Notes: a model not told the origin generated them from the letters alone. Positions 9,019-18,500 are shown, counted from the stretch's first letter. The stretch is 64,000 nt of DNA from Psychrobacter frigidicola (GCF_007997305.1 NZ_VORZ01000001.1:992001-1056000), one strand, 5' to 3'. Numbers and translations: made by a program.

Positions 9019-9534
9019 TCATACTAACTGAGCGGGTTGGCTACGAGAGAACATAACTAATGAGATACCGTTAGAGATCAGTTCAACTGCGAGTAGCACC
9101 CCAAGTATAAAGGTCGATGACTGTGGATAGCCTGAGAAAATCATTATTGCTAGTATGATAGAGATGACACCAGAAAATAGCACCGGAGCAAAAGCCGCTG
9201 TACCACGTAAACCAAAAGCGACCACGGTTCTTACAAGACCAGTCGCCATAAATAAGATAGCAATGACCATGGTTAGCGTTAAGATGCCTTGAAGGGGCTC
9301 TCTTAATAGCTCAATTCCGAGGAGAACACCTATTACACCGCCCACGGCAGCCAAGACTTTAGCACCTGTATTATGTGCTCGAAACACTGCAAAAAACTGT
9401 AGAATACCTACCAATAAAAACAACCAACCTGCCAGCTGTTCGGCGGCTAATGTGGCTCCCAGCGGGTTAAGCAGCGCAAAAACACCCCCAAGAATACTGA
9501 TAACGCCCACAACCATCCATAACGTGCGGCTCAT
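9019..9534 (-). CDS. HdeD family (DUF308) inner-membrane protein
   Basis: A protein of 171 residues, almost entirely hydrophobic, with about six membrane segments arranged as three hairpin repeats, as in E. coli HdeD, which is linked to acid resistance. Repeated Gly-rich turns such as VGVISILGGVFALLNP, VGGVIGVLLGIELL and SGVISIILAIMIFSG are visible. An AAGGAAA site precedes the ATG. HdeD biochemical function is not established even in E. coli, so only the family is assigned. It is monocistronic, with its own terminator. Confidence 0.85.
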   Translation of the reverse strand: MSRTLWMVVGVISILGGVFALLNPLGATLAAEQLAGWLFLLVGILQFFAVFRAHNTGAKVLAAVGGVIGVLLGIELLREPLQGILTLTMVIAILFMATGLVRTVVAFGLRGTAAFAPVLFSGVISIILAIMIFSGYPQSSTFILGVLLAVELISNGISLVMFSRSQPAQLV

Positions 9535-9803
9535 AAGGTTTCCTTATATCTAAACTTTGAATGAGACGCGATTATATTCCTCATAAAGGATTTGCTGTGT
9601 ATTAGGGCGGTAACATTAAGAAAAACAGTACTGTTTATTTCAATAGCAAACTTGAAAAGTGAATTTATTAACAACCTCTTCATCACACATTTTTTCAAAA
9701 TACTTAGGTTTTACTGGTCGTTGCTATTACCATATCTCTATAATAGTCAGCTTATCTGTCACCCTCACTTTATCATCGTACCTTGCAATTGGACCCTTTA
9801 CTT

Positions 9804-10148
9804 ATGAACCCCATTTTTATTGGCTATGCCTTTTTGATGTTAGCCATTATTTGCGAAGTACTTGGCACAGCATTACTCATGAAGTCTGAGCAGTTTACGC
9901 GACTCATACCGACGCTGATGATGACGGTGCTATATATTGGCTCGTTCTATTTTCTCTCGCAAACGCTCAAAACAATACCTTTAGGCATTGCCTACGCCAT
10001 TTGGGGCGGTATCGGTATTGTATTAACCGCCATTATTAGTACGGTAGTCTTTAAACAAAGTATTGATACGCCAGCTATAGTGGGTATTGCTTTGATTATC
10101 AGTGGGGTGTTTGTGATTAATGTATTTTCGCAGACGGTTGGGCATTGA
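9804..10148 (+). CDS. Small multidrug resistance (SMR) efflux protein, EmrE/QacE-like
   Basis: A proton-coupled exporter of cationic compounds with four membrane helices in 114 residues. The essential membrane glutamate is Glu18 in IICEVLGTALL (equivalent to EmrE Glu14). IPLGIAYAIWGGIGIV, the signature of helix 3, follows, and the end SGVFVINVFS matches helix 4. A TTG start seven codons upstream is possible, but the ATG at 9804 aligns with the MNP start of EmrE. No strong ribosome site is visible for either. It is a single-gene SMR, so probably a homodimer. Substrates are not predictable; guanidinium exporters share this fold. Confidence 0.9.
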   Translation: MNPIFIGYAFLMLAIICEVLGTALLMKSEQFTRLIPTLMMTVLYIGSFYFLSQTLKTIPLGIAYAIWGGIGIVLTAIISTVVFKQSIDTPAIVGIALIISGVFVINVFSQTVGH

Positions 10149-10235
10149 GGTTTGGTTTATTAATTGTTAAATTCCAATTTTTAAAGATTATTATATTAAG
10201 AGTTGTTGCATTAAAGATTAGAACATCAGTACCCA

Positions 10236-12425
10236 TCACCACCAAGCCGGCTCATCACTCTCAAACGTATATTTTTTAACAGTTTCAACCGACACCTTAT
10301 CCGCCGACAGCTCAGCAATAAATCTGGATGGCTTATCGAAGTAACCTGAATAACTGGCAAAATAATCAGGTGCGGTTAGGTACAGTCTAGTCTTAGCGCG
10401 GCTACAGGCCACATAAAACAACTTACGCTCCTCCTCTAACTCTTCAAAATCACTTAATGAGCGATGATGCGGCGTCATACCATCAACCAAAGAATTGACG
10501 AACACCACTGGCCACTCCAATCCTTTGGCGCTATGAATGGTCGAGATAGTGACTTTATCATTGTCATCGTTACTGCCACTCTCAGTTTTGCCCATAGCTG
10601 CAATAGAGTCGTTGGGCGGATCAAGCGCTAGATTCTCCAAAAAGTTATCAAGGCTATTATATTCTTGCGCTAAATTCTTAAGTACCCGAAAGTCCTCCGA
10701 GCGCTCACGCCAATTGTCTTCGATAAACTTCAGTATTGGAATATAGAAATCTAAAATATCATCAATAATCTGTTCAACAGACTCTGCTTGGCTGGCTTTG
10801 GTCAAAACAGCATATAGAGGTTTTAGTTGTTCACTTTTTTTAGCAAATGGCGCTGCCAATAGTGGCTCAAAGGAATTATTATCAGCATTAATCGCTTGGG
10901 TCAGCTTAGTAGCAGTCACTGCACCAACCCCTTTAAACAAGGTTAAGATACGATGCCAAGAAATCGTGTCATTGGGGTTATAAAGTATTTTAACGAACGC
11001 TAATACGTCTTTGATATGTCGCCTTTCAATAAACTTGATGCCGCCAACGACGATGAAAGGAATATTACGCTCCATAAACTCTAGCTGTATATAATTTGAT
11101 TGAAAAGAAGTACGGCACAGTACCGCAAAGTCGTTATAGTCATAATCTGGCTTAAGCTCAATGACAGTATCGGCAATATATTTGGCTTCTTTACGCTCAT
11201 CACTTAAACGACAAAATACTGGCTTTTGGCCTGCTATTTTTATCTTGGAGTATAATTGCTTTTGATAGCCCAAAGTAATTTGCTCAGACAAGGCATTGAT
11301 GTAGTCCAATATCGCAGGCGTACTACGATAGTTTTGCTCAAGCTTAATCAGTTTGGCAGCAGGATAGGTCTCACCAAACAATAAAATATTTTCATAATTG
11401 GCCCCGCGAAAGGCATAAATACTTTGATTGTCATCGCCCACTACCATTAGCGATACCGAATCAGGCTGACAAATAAGGTCAATCAACTGCTTTTGTGGAA
11501 TGTTGGTATCTTGATATTCATCAACCATAATATAGCGGTAAGTCTGTTGTAGCAGCTGGCGGAAGGTATCATTGGTTTTTAGATGCCGTACTACTTGGCT
11601 AATAATATCGTCAAAATCGTAGAGATGATTGGCGCGTTTATACTCATGAAAATCAACAGCCAATTGCTCAATAATAGGAATATGTACTGCAATATCAGGA
11701 TAGTTAGCTTCGATTAAATCACGAATATGAATGCGTCGATTTCTGGAAGTCGAAATAATATTTTGGAGGGTTTTTTTACGCGGAAAGGCTTGAATATTAG
11801 TTTGAGTAGGATACTTTTTTTCTTTATTAACGAGGTCAATAGCATCTTCAGCATCACCCGTATCCAAAATCGTAAAGCGTGGATTGATACCAAGCAGCCC
11901 TGAATACTGACGCAGTAGCCTATTACAAAACGAGTGAAAAGTACCGCTAGTGATATCGTTAAGCACCTTACTATTCGGTAAACTACTATTTAATGAATGA
12001 CTGTCAGATGCAGAACTTGCTAGCAAGGTTTGAGCGCGGTTTTTAATTTCATTAGCGGCTTTACGAGTAAAGGTAAGTAGCAGAATCTGGCTGGGTGGTA
12101 CGCCATTTTCTATCAAATAACTGGTGCGATAAGTCAAGGTTTTGGTCTTACCCGAACCGGCACCAGCAATCACTAATACTTTGCCATCAACAGTCGTGGC
12201 GGCTAATAACTGATTGGGATTGAGCTCACTAGCATAGTCGACCGTCAAATTTAAATCATCAGCAAGTCGTTGACCAAGCATCTCAGTATTGGCATTGCTG
12301 TCTGCTTCAATCAAGTTGGCTTCTAAATTTTTAATCGCTTGCTCCAAACGCTTAAGCTTGGGTCTAATCTCATTATAATTATCAGGATAGTTATAATCTT
12401 GGGTATCAAAAATCGTTGCGGTCAT
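10236..12425 (-). CDS. UvrD/Rep-type superfamily 1 DNA helicase
   Basis: ATP-dependent 3'-5' DNA helicase of 729 residues. The Q motif LNPNQLLAA is near residue 69, Walker A AGAGSGKT at 87-94, and the Walker B box is VDEYQDTN, followed by GDDNQSIYAFRGA and LEQNYRST. Motif V/VI appears as TISTIHSAKGLEWPVVFV and FYVACSRAK. About 65 residues, rich in acidic and Asn residues, precede the helicase core and have no obvious family match. It is shorter in the C-terminus than UvrD, closer to Rep-like or generic UvrD-family helicases. The role (repair, replication restart) is inferred. It stands alone. Confidence 0.9.
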   Translation of the reverse strand: MTATIFDTQDYNYPDNYNEIRPKLKRLEQAIKNLEANLIEADSNANTEMLGQRLADDLNLTVDYASELNPNQLLAATTVDGKVLVIAGAGSGKTKTLTYRTSYLIENGVPPSQILLLTFTRKAANEIKNRAQTLLASSASDSHSLNSSLPNSKVLNDITSGTFHSFCNRLLRQYSGLLGINPRFTILDTGDAEDAIDLVNKEKKYPTQTNIQAFPRKKTLQNIISTSRNRRIHIRDLIEANYPDIAVHIPIIEQLAVDFHEYKRANHLYDFDDIISQVVRHLKTNDTFRQLLQQTYRYIMVDEYQDTNIPQKQLIDLICQPDSVSLMVVGDDNQSIYAFRGANYENILLFGETYPAAKLIKLEQNYRSTPAILDYINALSEQITLGYQKQLYSKIKIAGQKPVFCRLSDERKEAKYIADTVIELKPDYDYNDFAVLCRTSFQSNYIQLEFMERNIPFIVVGGIKFIERRHIKDVLAFVKILYNPNDTISWHRILTLFKGVGAVTATKLTQAINADNNSFEPLLAAPFAKKSEQLKPLYAVLTKASQAESVEQIIDDILDFYIPILKFIEDNWRERSEDFRVLKNLAQEYNSLDNFLENLALDPPNDSIAAMGKTESGSNDDNDKVTISTIHSAKGLEWPVVFVNSLVDGMTPHHRSLSDFEELEEERKLFYVACSRAKTRLYLTAPDYFASYSGYFDKPSRFIAELSADKVSVETVKKYTFESDEPAWW

Positions 12426-12475
12426 TGTGTCAGATTACCTATATTTTTGGCGCAAAAATAGAAACGATTTATGCC

Positions 12476-12943
12476 TTATCGGCAGCGCATCATCTCAATG
12501 ACAGTGTTGTCTGTACGCAGATATAGCGTACCATTAGTGATTTTGTAATCAAATTTACCAACATGCTTATTAGACAATAGATCCTCTTCGCCCATCTCAA
12601 AAGCGACGGATAACGACTGACCTGAGATGTGGTTAGGCGTATATTTACTATAAGATATCGGATACTCCTCATAGCTGTCCTCCCAGTAAGAGATGCCCGT
12701 CAGCCGCTGTCCATCAGAATTAAAATCAACAAAAAACGAGGTGTCTTGTTCACCGCCATTGTCGCATAAGTCTTTTAGTATTGTCTTGTTGACCTTTTGT
12801 TTAGTTGAATGCAATCCTGCCCATTTTCCGATAAAAGCTTTAGGGATAGGCTTGACGTTTGACGTAGGATTGGCATGGGTCGCACAAATGGTGGATGACA
12901 CTATCAAAGATACTGCTAGGCTAACTTGTCTAACATAGCGCAT
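12476..12943 (-). CDS. Exported hypothetical protein
   Basis: A protein of 155 residues with a signal peptide (RQVSLAVSLIVSSTICATHA, cleavage near residue 24), so periplasmic or secreted. The mature part contains IPKAFIGKWAGLHS and a beta-rich pattern ending in LYLRTDNTVIEMMRCR, with cysteines near residue 60 and at the C-terminus that could form a disulfide. This resembles small lipocalin-like or calycin-type domains (the GKW motif near the start), but I cannot assign a family. AAAGGAA precedes the ATG. Downstream of cobC by 40 bases on the same strand, it may be a read-through passenger of that operon. Confidence 0.7.
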   Translation of the reverse strand: MRYVRQVSLAVSLIVSSTICATHANPTSNVKPIPKAFIGKWAGLHSTKQKVNKTILKDLCDNGGEQDTSFFVDFNSDGQRLTGISYWEDSYEEYPISYSKYTPNHISGQSLSVAFEMGEEDLLSNKHVGKFDYKITNGTLYLRTDNTVIEMMRCR

Positions 12944-12982
12944 ATCAAGTTCCTTTTTTAATAACAGATGCGGTGAGTGCCC

Positions 12983-13561
12983 TCATTTAACTGATAGCAG
13001 ACTTAGCTTTGATTGAAGATTGAGATTGAGTATAGTCAGTTGATTATAAGCAACCGAGCGCGGCCAATCGGCAGCGACTTGTGGGACGGCTTGCTCGGCA
13101 TCAATCATTTTAGCAGCATTAATCCAGCCTGCATGACCCACTGCTAATATTGGCTTATTATCGACATGTGCACTTAACCAGCCTTGTATACGAATAAAGA
13201 ACTGCTGCAAACTCTCACCATTATTAGGAGCAAAGCTGGCAAAATTATCACACCACTCATCTATCTCTTTCTTGGGAATTTTCTCCCAAGAACGATTTTC
13301 CCAAATGCCAAAATCAATCTCGATAAGCTCAGTGGCAACGTGATATTCAAAGCCTTGCTGTGCTAGTAATTGCCCAACTTTTAAAGAGCGCTGTAGCGGG
13401 CTGACCCAAATTGCTTTTGGCAATTGATGCAGGCGGACATAACGCTGAATTTGATTGGCAAGCCGTTTAAGCTTACGCTTATCGACCGCCATATCGGTCT
13501 GTCCAAAACAGATACCGGCAGCGGCAAGCGGCTTTGGATGTCGCCAAATATATAGAGTCAT
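12983..13561 (-). CDS. cobC: Histidine phosphatase, likely alpha-ribazole phosphatase (CobC-like)
   Basis: A branch-1 histidine phosphatase of 192 residues. The catalytic RHP motif is in YIWRHPKP near residue 7, the second Arg is in SPLQRS, the Glu in EIDFGIWE, and the second His in VGHAGW near residue 142. In cobalamin assembly CobC removes the phosphate from alpha-ribazole phosphate (or adenosylcobalamin phosphate). The assignment rests largely on its position after cobT and cobS; the fold alone would also fit other phosphatases. It is 109 bases downstream of the class III aminotransferase. AGGA precedes the ATG. Confidence 0.75.
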   Translation of the reverse strand: MTLYIWRHPKPLAAAGICFGQTDMAVDKRKLKRLANQIQRYVRLHQLPKAIWVSPLQRSLKVGQLLAQQGFEYHVATELIEIDFGIWENRSWEKIPKKEIDEWCDNFASFAPNNGESLQQFFIRIQGWLSAHVDNKPILAVGHAGWINAAKMIDAEQAVPQVAADWPRSVAYNQLTILNLNLQSKLSLLSVK

Positions 13562-13670
13562 GGGTACTAGTCCTGATTGCTACTGCTATCGTTTTTGATA
13601 TCATTATTGCTAACTTCTTATAGCTTTTAAATATTTAGTCTTCAATCAAACCTTACTTTCACCAAAACAT

Positions 13671-15152
13671 TTAAACTAAGGCGAATACTTCATCAAAACG
13701 ATTTAGCGCCTCATCGATGATAGGATCGGTATCTGCCATACTGGTCAACAGGCAACTACCTGCTAAGCTGATAATACCGTGTGCGGTATACGCTGCGCCC
13801 ATCTGCTCCATCATATGCTTGCGTTTAGCGTTTTCACGTAATGCTTTTATGGGCTTGGCTAACGTTAATAATAGCACTCCTGAAGTTTCAAGATGAACGA
13901 TAGAACCTTGATTATAAGCCACATAAGGCAGGCCGCGACGCTCGATAATCTCTTCTAAACCAGCGCATAACCGGTCTCCTGCACGGCCCGCTATACCCGC
14001 AGCGTTAGTGCGCTCCATCTCTTTGATAGCGTAATAGCCTGCTACGGTCGACAATGGATTGGCTGATAGTGTACCGCCGACAAAGGTTTTCTTGCCACCT
14101 TTACCACCGATGCCACCGGCCAGACTCATCATAATTTCTTTACGGCCGCCTATTCCGCCAGCCATAGGATAGCCGCCGGTCAAGCACTTACCAAAGACGG
14201 TAATGTCCGGGTCAACATTAAAATAAGCTTGTGCGCCGCCTAAACCAAATCTAAATCCTGAGACCACTTCATCAAAAATAAGTAACGTATCGAACTCATC
14301 GCATAAGGTACGCACCTGCTGATTATAATCAAAGTAAACAGGACGGGTACCAGACTCAGGACCGATAGGCTCAACAATGACCGCAGCGGTACCCCCACGC
14401 AAACTGTTAAGATTGAGCATTAGGCGTAGATTGGCTAAATCATTGGGACAAACTTCGTGGGTATATTTACTAATATCTTTTGGAATGCCGTGCGCTTCAC
14501 GTCGGCCAGTACCGGGAATACGTAAACCATAAACCATCTGGTCGCTCCAACCATGATAGCCGCCACCAACTTTGATAATATGTTTTTTGCCAGTGATATT
14601 ACGCGCCAAGCGAATAGCAGCCATCACCGATTCTGTACCACTGCCGAGCATACGGAACATCTCAACGCTAGGCACATGCTTGATGACTTCTTCAGCTATT
14701 TTGACTTCATATTGATGCAGTAAGCCTGTGACTGGACCACATTCGGCTAATAAATTCTGCACCTTATCCAATACTGGCTGATAGTTTGAGCCTAGTAAAG
14801 TAGTACCGCCCGCCTGCAAAAAATCAATATATTGATTGCCATCGATATCGCGAAGATAAGCGCCTTTGGCTTTATCCATAGCTATGGCAAACGGATAATT
14901 AAAAGCCAGGTTATGCTGGACACCGTTAGGAATAACCGTTTGGGCATGTTGATACAAAGCTTTCGATTTTGGGCAAGTTGTCTCTAACTTGTTGATGACT
15001 TTCTTCATGTTCTTGGCTTTGATGGGCTTAATTTTTTGACTCAATAAGTAATCAAGCTTGGCATACACCTCTTTAGTATCGTGCCACTTGCTGACACCAC
15101 TTTTTGGTAAGCTCATAGCATCAGTATCGGGATTAAAGGCAGAGGCACTCAT
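13671..15152 (-). CDS. Class III PLP aminotransferase (GSA aminomutase/HemL-like)
   Basis: A protein of 493 residues, longer than HemL (about 430), with about 60 extra N-terminal residues. The PLP core is clear: MLGSGTESVMAAIRLAR (phosphate-binding segment), YHGWSD, LLIFDEVVSGFR (Asp contacting the pyridine nitrogen) and FGKCLTGGYPMAGGIGG with the Schiff-base Lys. It starts 15 bases after the cobS stop, so it belongs to the cob operon. This is odd, because the known PLP enzyme of B12 side-chain synthesis, CobD, is a class I/II-fold decarboxylase, not class III. True HemL is an alternative, but the N-terminal extension and location argue against it. Substrate unknown. Confidence 0.82.
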   Translation of the reverse strand: MSASAFNPDTDAMSLPKSGVSKWHDTKEVYAKLDYLLSQKIKPIKAKNMKKVINKLETTCPKSKALYQHAQTVIPNGVQHNLAFNYPFAIAMDKAKGAYLRDIDGNQYIDFLQAGGTTLLGSNYQPVLDKVQNLLAECGPVTGLLHQYEVKIAEEVIKHVPSVEMFRMLGSGTESVMAAIRLARNITGKKHIIKVGGGYHGWSDQMVYGLRIPGTGRREAHGIPKDISKYTHEVCPNDLANLRLMLNLNSLRGGTAAVIVEPIGPESGTRPVYFDYNQQVRTLCDEFDTLLIFDEVVSGFRFGLGGAQAYFNVDPDITVFGKCLTGGYPMAGGIGGRKEIMMSLAGGIGGKGGKKTFVGGTLSANPLSTVAGYYAIKEMERTNAAGIAGRAGDRLCAGLEEIIERRGLPYVAYNQGSIVHLETSGVLLLTLAKPIKALRENAKRKHMMEQMGAAYTAHGIISLAGSCLLTSMADTDPIIDEALNRFDEVFALV

Positions 15153-15167
15153 TAAATATCCTCATAA

Positions 15168-15986
15168 TCACATTAGCGGCGGCAGCGTTGCCGCCAGTCC
15201 CGCATAAATAGCCACTTCACTGAGCTGCTGGGTAGCACCAAGACCATCACCAGTATAGCCATCCAAGCGTCTGCGTAATAAACGGCGCATATAATCGGTA
15301 GCTACTAAAGCCAATACTAAGGCTAGTAGCCAGTGCCCGATACCAATCTGGCGCATAGTAGCAGGAAATAGAATAAGCATTAAAACCATGCCCATTAGCA
15401 GCCAACCACTACTAATGAGTCCTTGCAGTAGTGTCATCTGCTGCGCCATTGGCTTTGCCTTGGCATGCTCTATCTCACCGCCATACGGCAGCATAGTGAT
15501 GAGACTGATGGACAATAAGCGCGATGCACAATGTCCAATGATTAGCGCCACCAAAGCGATCGATAATGGCATGGAAGCCAGTAAAGTGATCTTAATAAGT
15601 AGCGCTGAGACTAAACCTAAAACGCCATAAGTGCCTAAGCGCGAGTCCTTCATAATCTCTAAAGTTCGCGCGCGGGTCAGACCGCCGCCCAATCCATCAC
15701 AAGTATCTGCCAGACCATCTTCGTGAAAGGCACCAGTGAGCTTAATACTAAAGACCGTACTCATGACTGCCGCAACCAAAGGATTAAAGAGACTGCTTGC
15801 CAGCCAAAATACTAATGCGCAAAGTAGTCCAACTAGCAAACCCACTGCAGGAAAATGCCGACTGCTTTGGTGGAGCCATTGCGGTTCATAATGGGTAAAC
15901 TGCGGAACTGGTATACGGGTTAAAAACTGAGTAGCGACTAATAACAATCGCCATTCATATTTTATTTGGCTTAATAGCAATGACAT
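15168..15986 (-). CDS. cobS: Adenosylcobinamide-GDP ribazoletransferase CobS
   Basis: Membrane enzyme joining adenosylcobinamide-GDP to alpha-ribazole to give adenosylcobalamin. It has 272 residues with about six membrane helices. The signature cytoplasmic loop is visible as GAFHEDGLADTCDGLGGG near residues 86-103, followed by the basic MKDSRLGTYGVLGL. The C-terminal DGYTGDGLGATQQLSE is also typical. Its ATG overlaps the cobT stop codon by one base (TGATG), so translation is coupled. Confidence 0.95.
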   Translation of the reverse strand: MSLLLSQIKYEWRLLLVATQFLTRIPVPQFTHYEPQWLHQSSRHFPAVGLLVGLLCALVFWLASSLFNPLVAAVMSTVFSIKLTGAFHEDGLADTCDGLGGGLTRARTLEIMKDSRLGTYGVLGLVSALLIKITLLASMPLSIALVALIIGHCASRLLSISLITMLPYGGEIEHAKAKPMAQQMTLLQGLISSGWLLMGMVLMLILFPATMRQIGIGHWLLALVLALVATDYMRRLLRRRLDGYTGDGLGATQQLSEVAIYAGLAATLPPLM

Positions 15987-17053
15987 CAGTTATTGTTCTC
16001 GCTGCTACTTTTTTCACTAACGCCAGCGTCATTAAAGCTGGCCATCTCATTAATAATGGCACAAGCCGATTGCAATAATGGATACGCCAATGCTGCCCCG
16101 CTACCTTCACCCAAACGCATTTGCATATCTAATAACGGCTCAGCATCTAATAACTGAAGTAAGTGCGTGTGGCCTGGCTCGACTGAATGATGCGCAAATA
16201 TGGCATATTGCTTTACTCCCGGTGCCAAGTGTTCAGCGACCAGTAACGCGATACTAGCAATAAAGCCGTCAATCAACAGAATCAGCTTATCACTGGCCGC
16301 TTGAATAAGTGCGCCGACCATTGTAGCAATCTCTAGCCCGCCCAAGGCTGCCAGCGCTGCAAATGGCGTGGTTGCCGCACTATGACGCTCAAGTACTTGG
16401 GTCAAAACCTGCTCTTTATGCTGTAACCCAGCATCATCGAGACCGGTACCGCGACCGATACACTCTGCGATCGGCAAGTCGCCCAATCTAGCCAGCAACA
16501 GACTAGCGGCAGAAGTATTTCCAATACCCATCTCACCAACAATAAGTAGATTACCCGTCAGTTCCTGAGCAACTTTCATACCGTTGTTAAGCGCAAGGGT
16601 GCATTCCTCATCGGTCATTGCGGGCTCGTTTAGCGCGTCACGACTGCCGTGACGGACTTTATAATCGAGCAGTTGCGGATTACCTTTAAAATAGCTGCTA
16701 TCAAAATCAGTCGCAACCCCAGCATCGACTACTTTCAACTCGATATTATGCTGGCGCGCTAATACATTAATAGCCGCGCCGCCATGCAAAAAGTTAAGCA
16801 CCATTTGCGCAGTGACGGCACTTGGAAACGCCGAGGTGCCGTGCTGAGCCAAACCGTGGTCAGCGGCAAACACCCGAATTTGTGGCTGATCAATATGCGG
16901 TGTGGTAGTGCCTTGAATTAGCCCCAGTTGCAATCCAAGCGATTCTAAGCGCCCAAGCGCCCCCAGTGGTTTAGTTTTTAAACCTATAATCTGCTGTAAC
17001 TGCTGACGTAAGTCATTGTTTTCTATGCTGGATATGGTAGGAAACGTGTTCAA
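15986..17053 (-). CDS. cobT: Nicotinate-nucleotide-dimethylbenzimidazole phosphoribosyltransferase CobT
   Basis: Makes alpha-ribazole phosphate from nicotinate mononucleotide and dimethylbenzimidazole. Visible motifs: KTKPLGALGRLE near the N-terminus, FAADHGLAQHGTSAFP, FLHGGAAINVLARQH, VGEMGIGNTSAA, GTGLDD, and GEGSGAALAYPL with the catalytic Glu. A longer frame starts with GTG at 17095, but that codon lies inside the terminator hairpin of the upstream gene. AGGA stands 8 bases before a TTG at 17053, giving 355 residues, the usual family length, so I prefer the TTG. It heads cobT-cobS-aminotransferase-cobC. No B12 riboswitch is visible in the short leader. Confidence 0.94.
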   Translation of the reverse strand: MNTFPTISSIENNDLRQQLQQIIGLKTKPLGALGRLESLGLQLGLIQGTTTPHIDQPQIRVFAADHGLAQHGTSAFPSAVTAQMVLNFLHGGAAINVLARQHNIELKVVDAGVATDFDSSYFKGNPQLLDYKVRHGSRDALNEPAMTDEECTLALNNGMKVAQELTGNLLIVGEMGIGNTSAASLLLARLGDLPIAECIGRGTGLDDAGLQHKEQVLTQVLERHSAATTPFAALAALGGLEIATMVGALIQAASDKLILLIDGFIASIALLVAEHLAPGVKQYAIFAHHSVEPGHTHLLQLLDAEPLLDMQMRLGEGSGAALAYPLLQSACAIINEMASFNDAGVSEKSSSENNN

Positions 17054-17080
17054 GGGATAGGTCCTAGTGGTTATTAATAT

Positions 17081-17118
17081 AAAATAAAAAGCCACATATT
17101 AGCAGATTATGTGACTTT
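17081..17118 (-). terminator. Intrinsic terminator of the serine-hydrolase gene
   Basis: An 11-bp stem with one mismatch (17088-17098 with 17108-17118) is followed on the minus strand by a T-rich run. It separates the hydrolase from cobT. Confidence 0.75.
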
Positions 17119-17123
17119 ACCAT

Positions 17124-18500
17124 TTATCGAGTTGTTGTTTTTATCATACCTAGTAACGCCTCCGTCAGCGCAAACTGGCGAATATCATTAAGCATCGTCA
17201 CATCGAAATTATGGACAAAGGCAAATGACAGTTGCCTTGCTGGGTCACACCAAGCCACTGAGCCGTTATAGCCCATATGCCCAAAGCCTTGCGTCTGCTC
17301 ATGGCACAATTGCACAAGACGATGGTAGCCCAAACGCCATTCCATATTAGTTGGCATTACAGCATCCATACCAGAAACTTGCGGCGTCGATAATTCAGTA
17401 AACGTCGCAGGGTTAATCAGTATCTGCCCTTGCCATACGCCACCATTCGCTAGCATGCCATAAATAGTTGCTAATGCTTTTGCTGATGCAACGCCATTGA
17501 CGGCTGGCAGCACCGCTTGTAGCGCTCGTTTATCATAATAATCAAGAGGCGTCTGGCTAGTCGGTATCAAGGCTGCTTTATAATTTTTCAGATTAAGTTG
17601 GCTATGGTCAAAGTATAGACGATTGATTTGGTTAGAATTGAGCTGAGTATTAATAGGAGACAAATTACGGCTTATAGCAAACTGTTGCCAACAAGGATGA
17701 CTAGGCAAATTTGCATATATATTCAAAGTCTGCTCAGAATCTGCTTTTAATACCGGCTTACGACGTTTACTGCGTTGGCTGCTATCTGAATTCATTAAGT
17801 TTGCAGTTGCAGAATCTTCAGTAGCAAAGTGTTTTACTACAGTAGCAACGTCATCTATTTTACCAGCTGGCACTCCAAAATAGCAGCTATCGGCAATCCC
17901 TAGCGGCTCAGTGAGATAATGTCGTAGCGCTTCAGCCAACGACATATCAGTAGCGGCTTCTATCAACCCGCCCAGTACCCAGCCGTATACTAATGCACTG
18001 TACGCACTATTATAAATATCCGCATTATCAGGTTTAGTAATGGGCATAGCCGCGACATTTACCAACATAGCTTCCCAATCAAGCAAGGTTTCACTATCAG
18101 CATCAATACTAGTAATCGCAAATAGATTGGCTTGATGCGACATTACTGCACGCAGGGTAATATCGGCTTTGCCGTTAGTCGCAAATGCTGGCCAGTAGCT
18201 GGCAATAGTCGTATCATAATCGAGTAATTGCGCCGATACTAAGACATGTACCAAAGTCGCAATTATACCTTTCCCAGTAGAGAAGTTTAATGACAGCGTA
18301 TCTGGCTGCCAGTCAACACCCAGTTGCGCCATGCCGACACTGGCCTGTGCAATACATTTACCCGCCTGATAAACCACCAAAGAGCCACCGGCCGGCGCAT
18401 CATCTAACTGTAGCTTATTTAATAACTGTTGCATCTGCTGTTCAAGGTGAATGTTAACTTGGTCATCACGCTTGTTATTATTATTGTGGCTGTCTGTCAT
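17124..18500 (-). CDS. Beta-lactamase-family serine hydrolase (class C / esterase EstB fold)
   Basis: A protein of 458 residues with the active-site serine in STGK at 74-77 and the paired Tyr in Tyr-Ser-Ala at 167-169. The near-C-terminal GFGHMGYNGS supplies the third HxG-like box. This suits the penicillin-binding-protein-like esterases and peptidases rather than a true resistance enzyme. There is no signal peptide; the Asn-rich start suggests a cytosolic protein. A linker of about 70 residues (near 210-290), rich in Ser, Lys and Asn, interrupts the fold. GAGG precedes the ATG. Substrate unknown. Confidence 0.85.
   Translation of the reverse strand: MTDSHNNNNKRDDQVNIHLEQQMQQLLNKLQLDDAPAGGSLVVYQAGKCIAQASVGMAQLGVDWQPDTLSLNFSTGKGIIATLVHVLVSAQLLDYDTTIASYWPAFATNGKADITLRAVMSHQANLFAITSIDADSETLLDWEAMLVNVAAMPITKPDNADIYNSAYSALVYGWVLGGLIEAATDMSLAEALRHYLTEPLGIADSCYFGVPAGKIDDVATVVKHFATEDSATANLMNSDSSQRSKRRKPVLKADSEQTLNIYANLPSHPCWQQFAISRNLSPINTQLNSNQINRLYFDHSQLNLKNYKAALIPTSQTPLDYYDKRALQAVLPAVNGVASAKALATIYGMLANGGVWQGQILINPATFTELSTPQVSGMDAVMPTNMEWRLGYHRLVQLCHEQTQGFGHMGYNGSVAWCDPARQLSFAFVHNFDVTMLNDIRQFALTEALLGMIKTTTR

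Noticed and set aside
17054..17095. GTG-started longer cobT
   Set aside because: Start lies inside a terminator hairpin; the TTG at 17053 fits family length and ribosome spacing.
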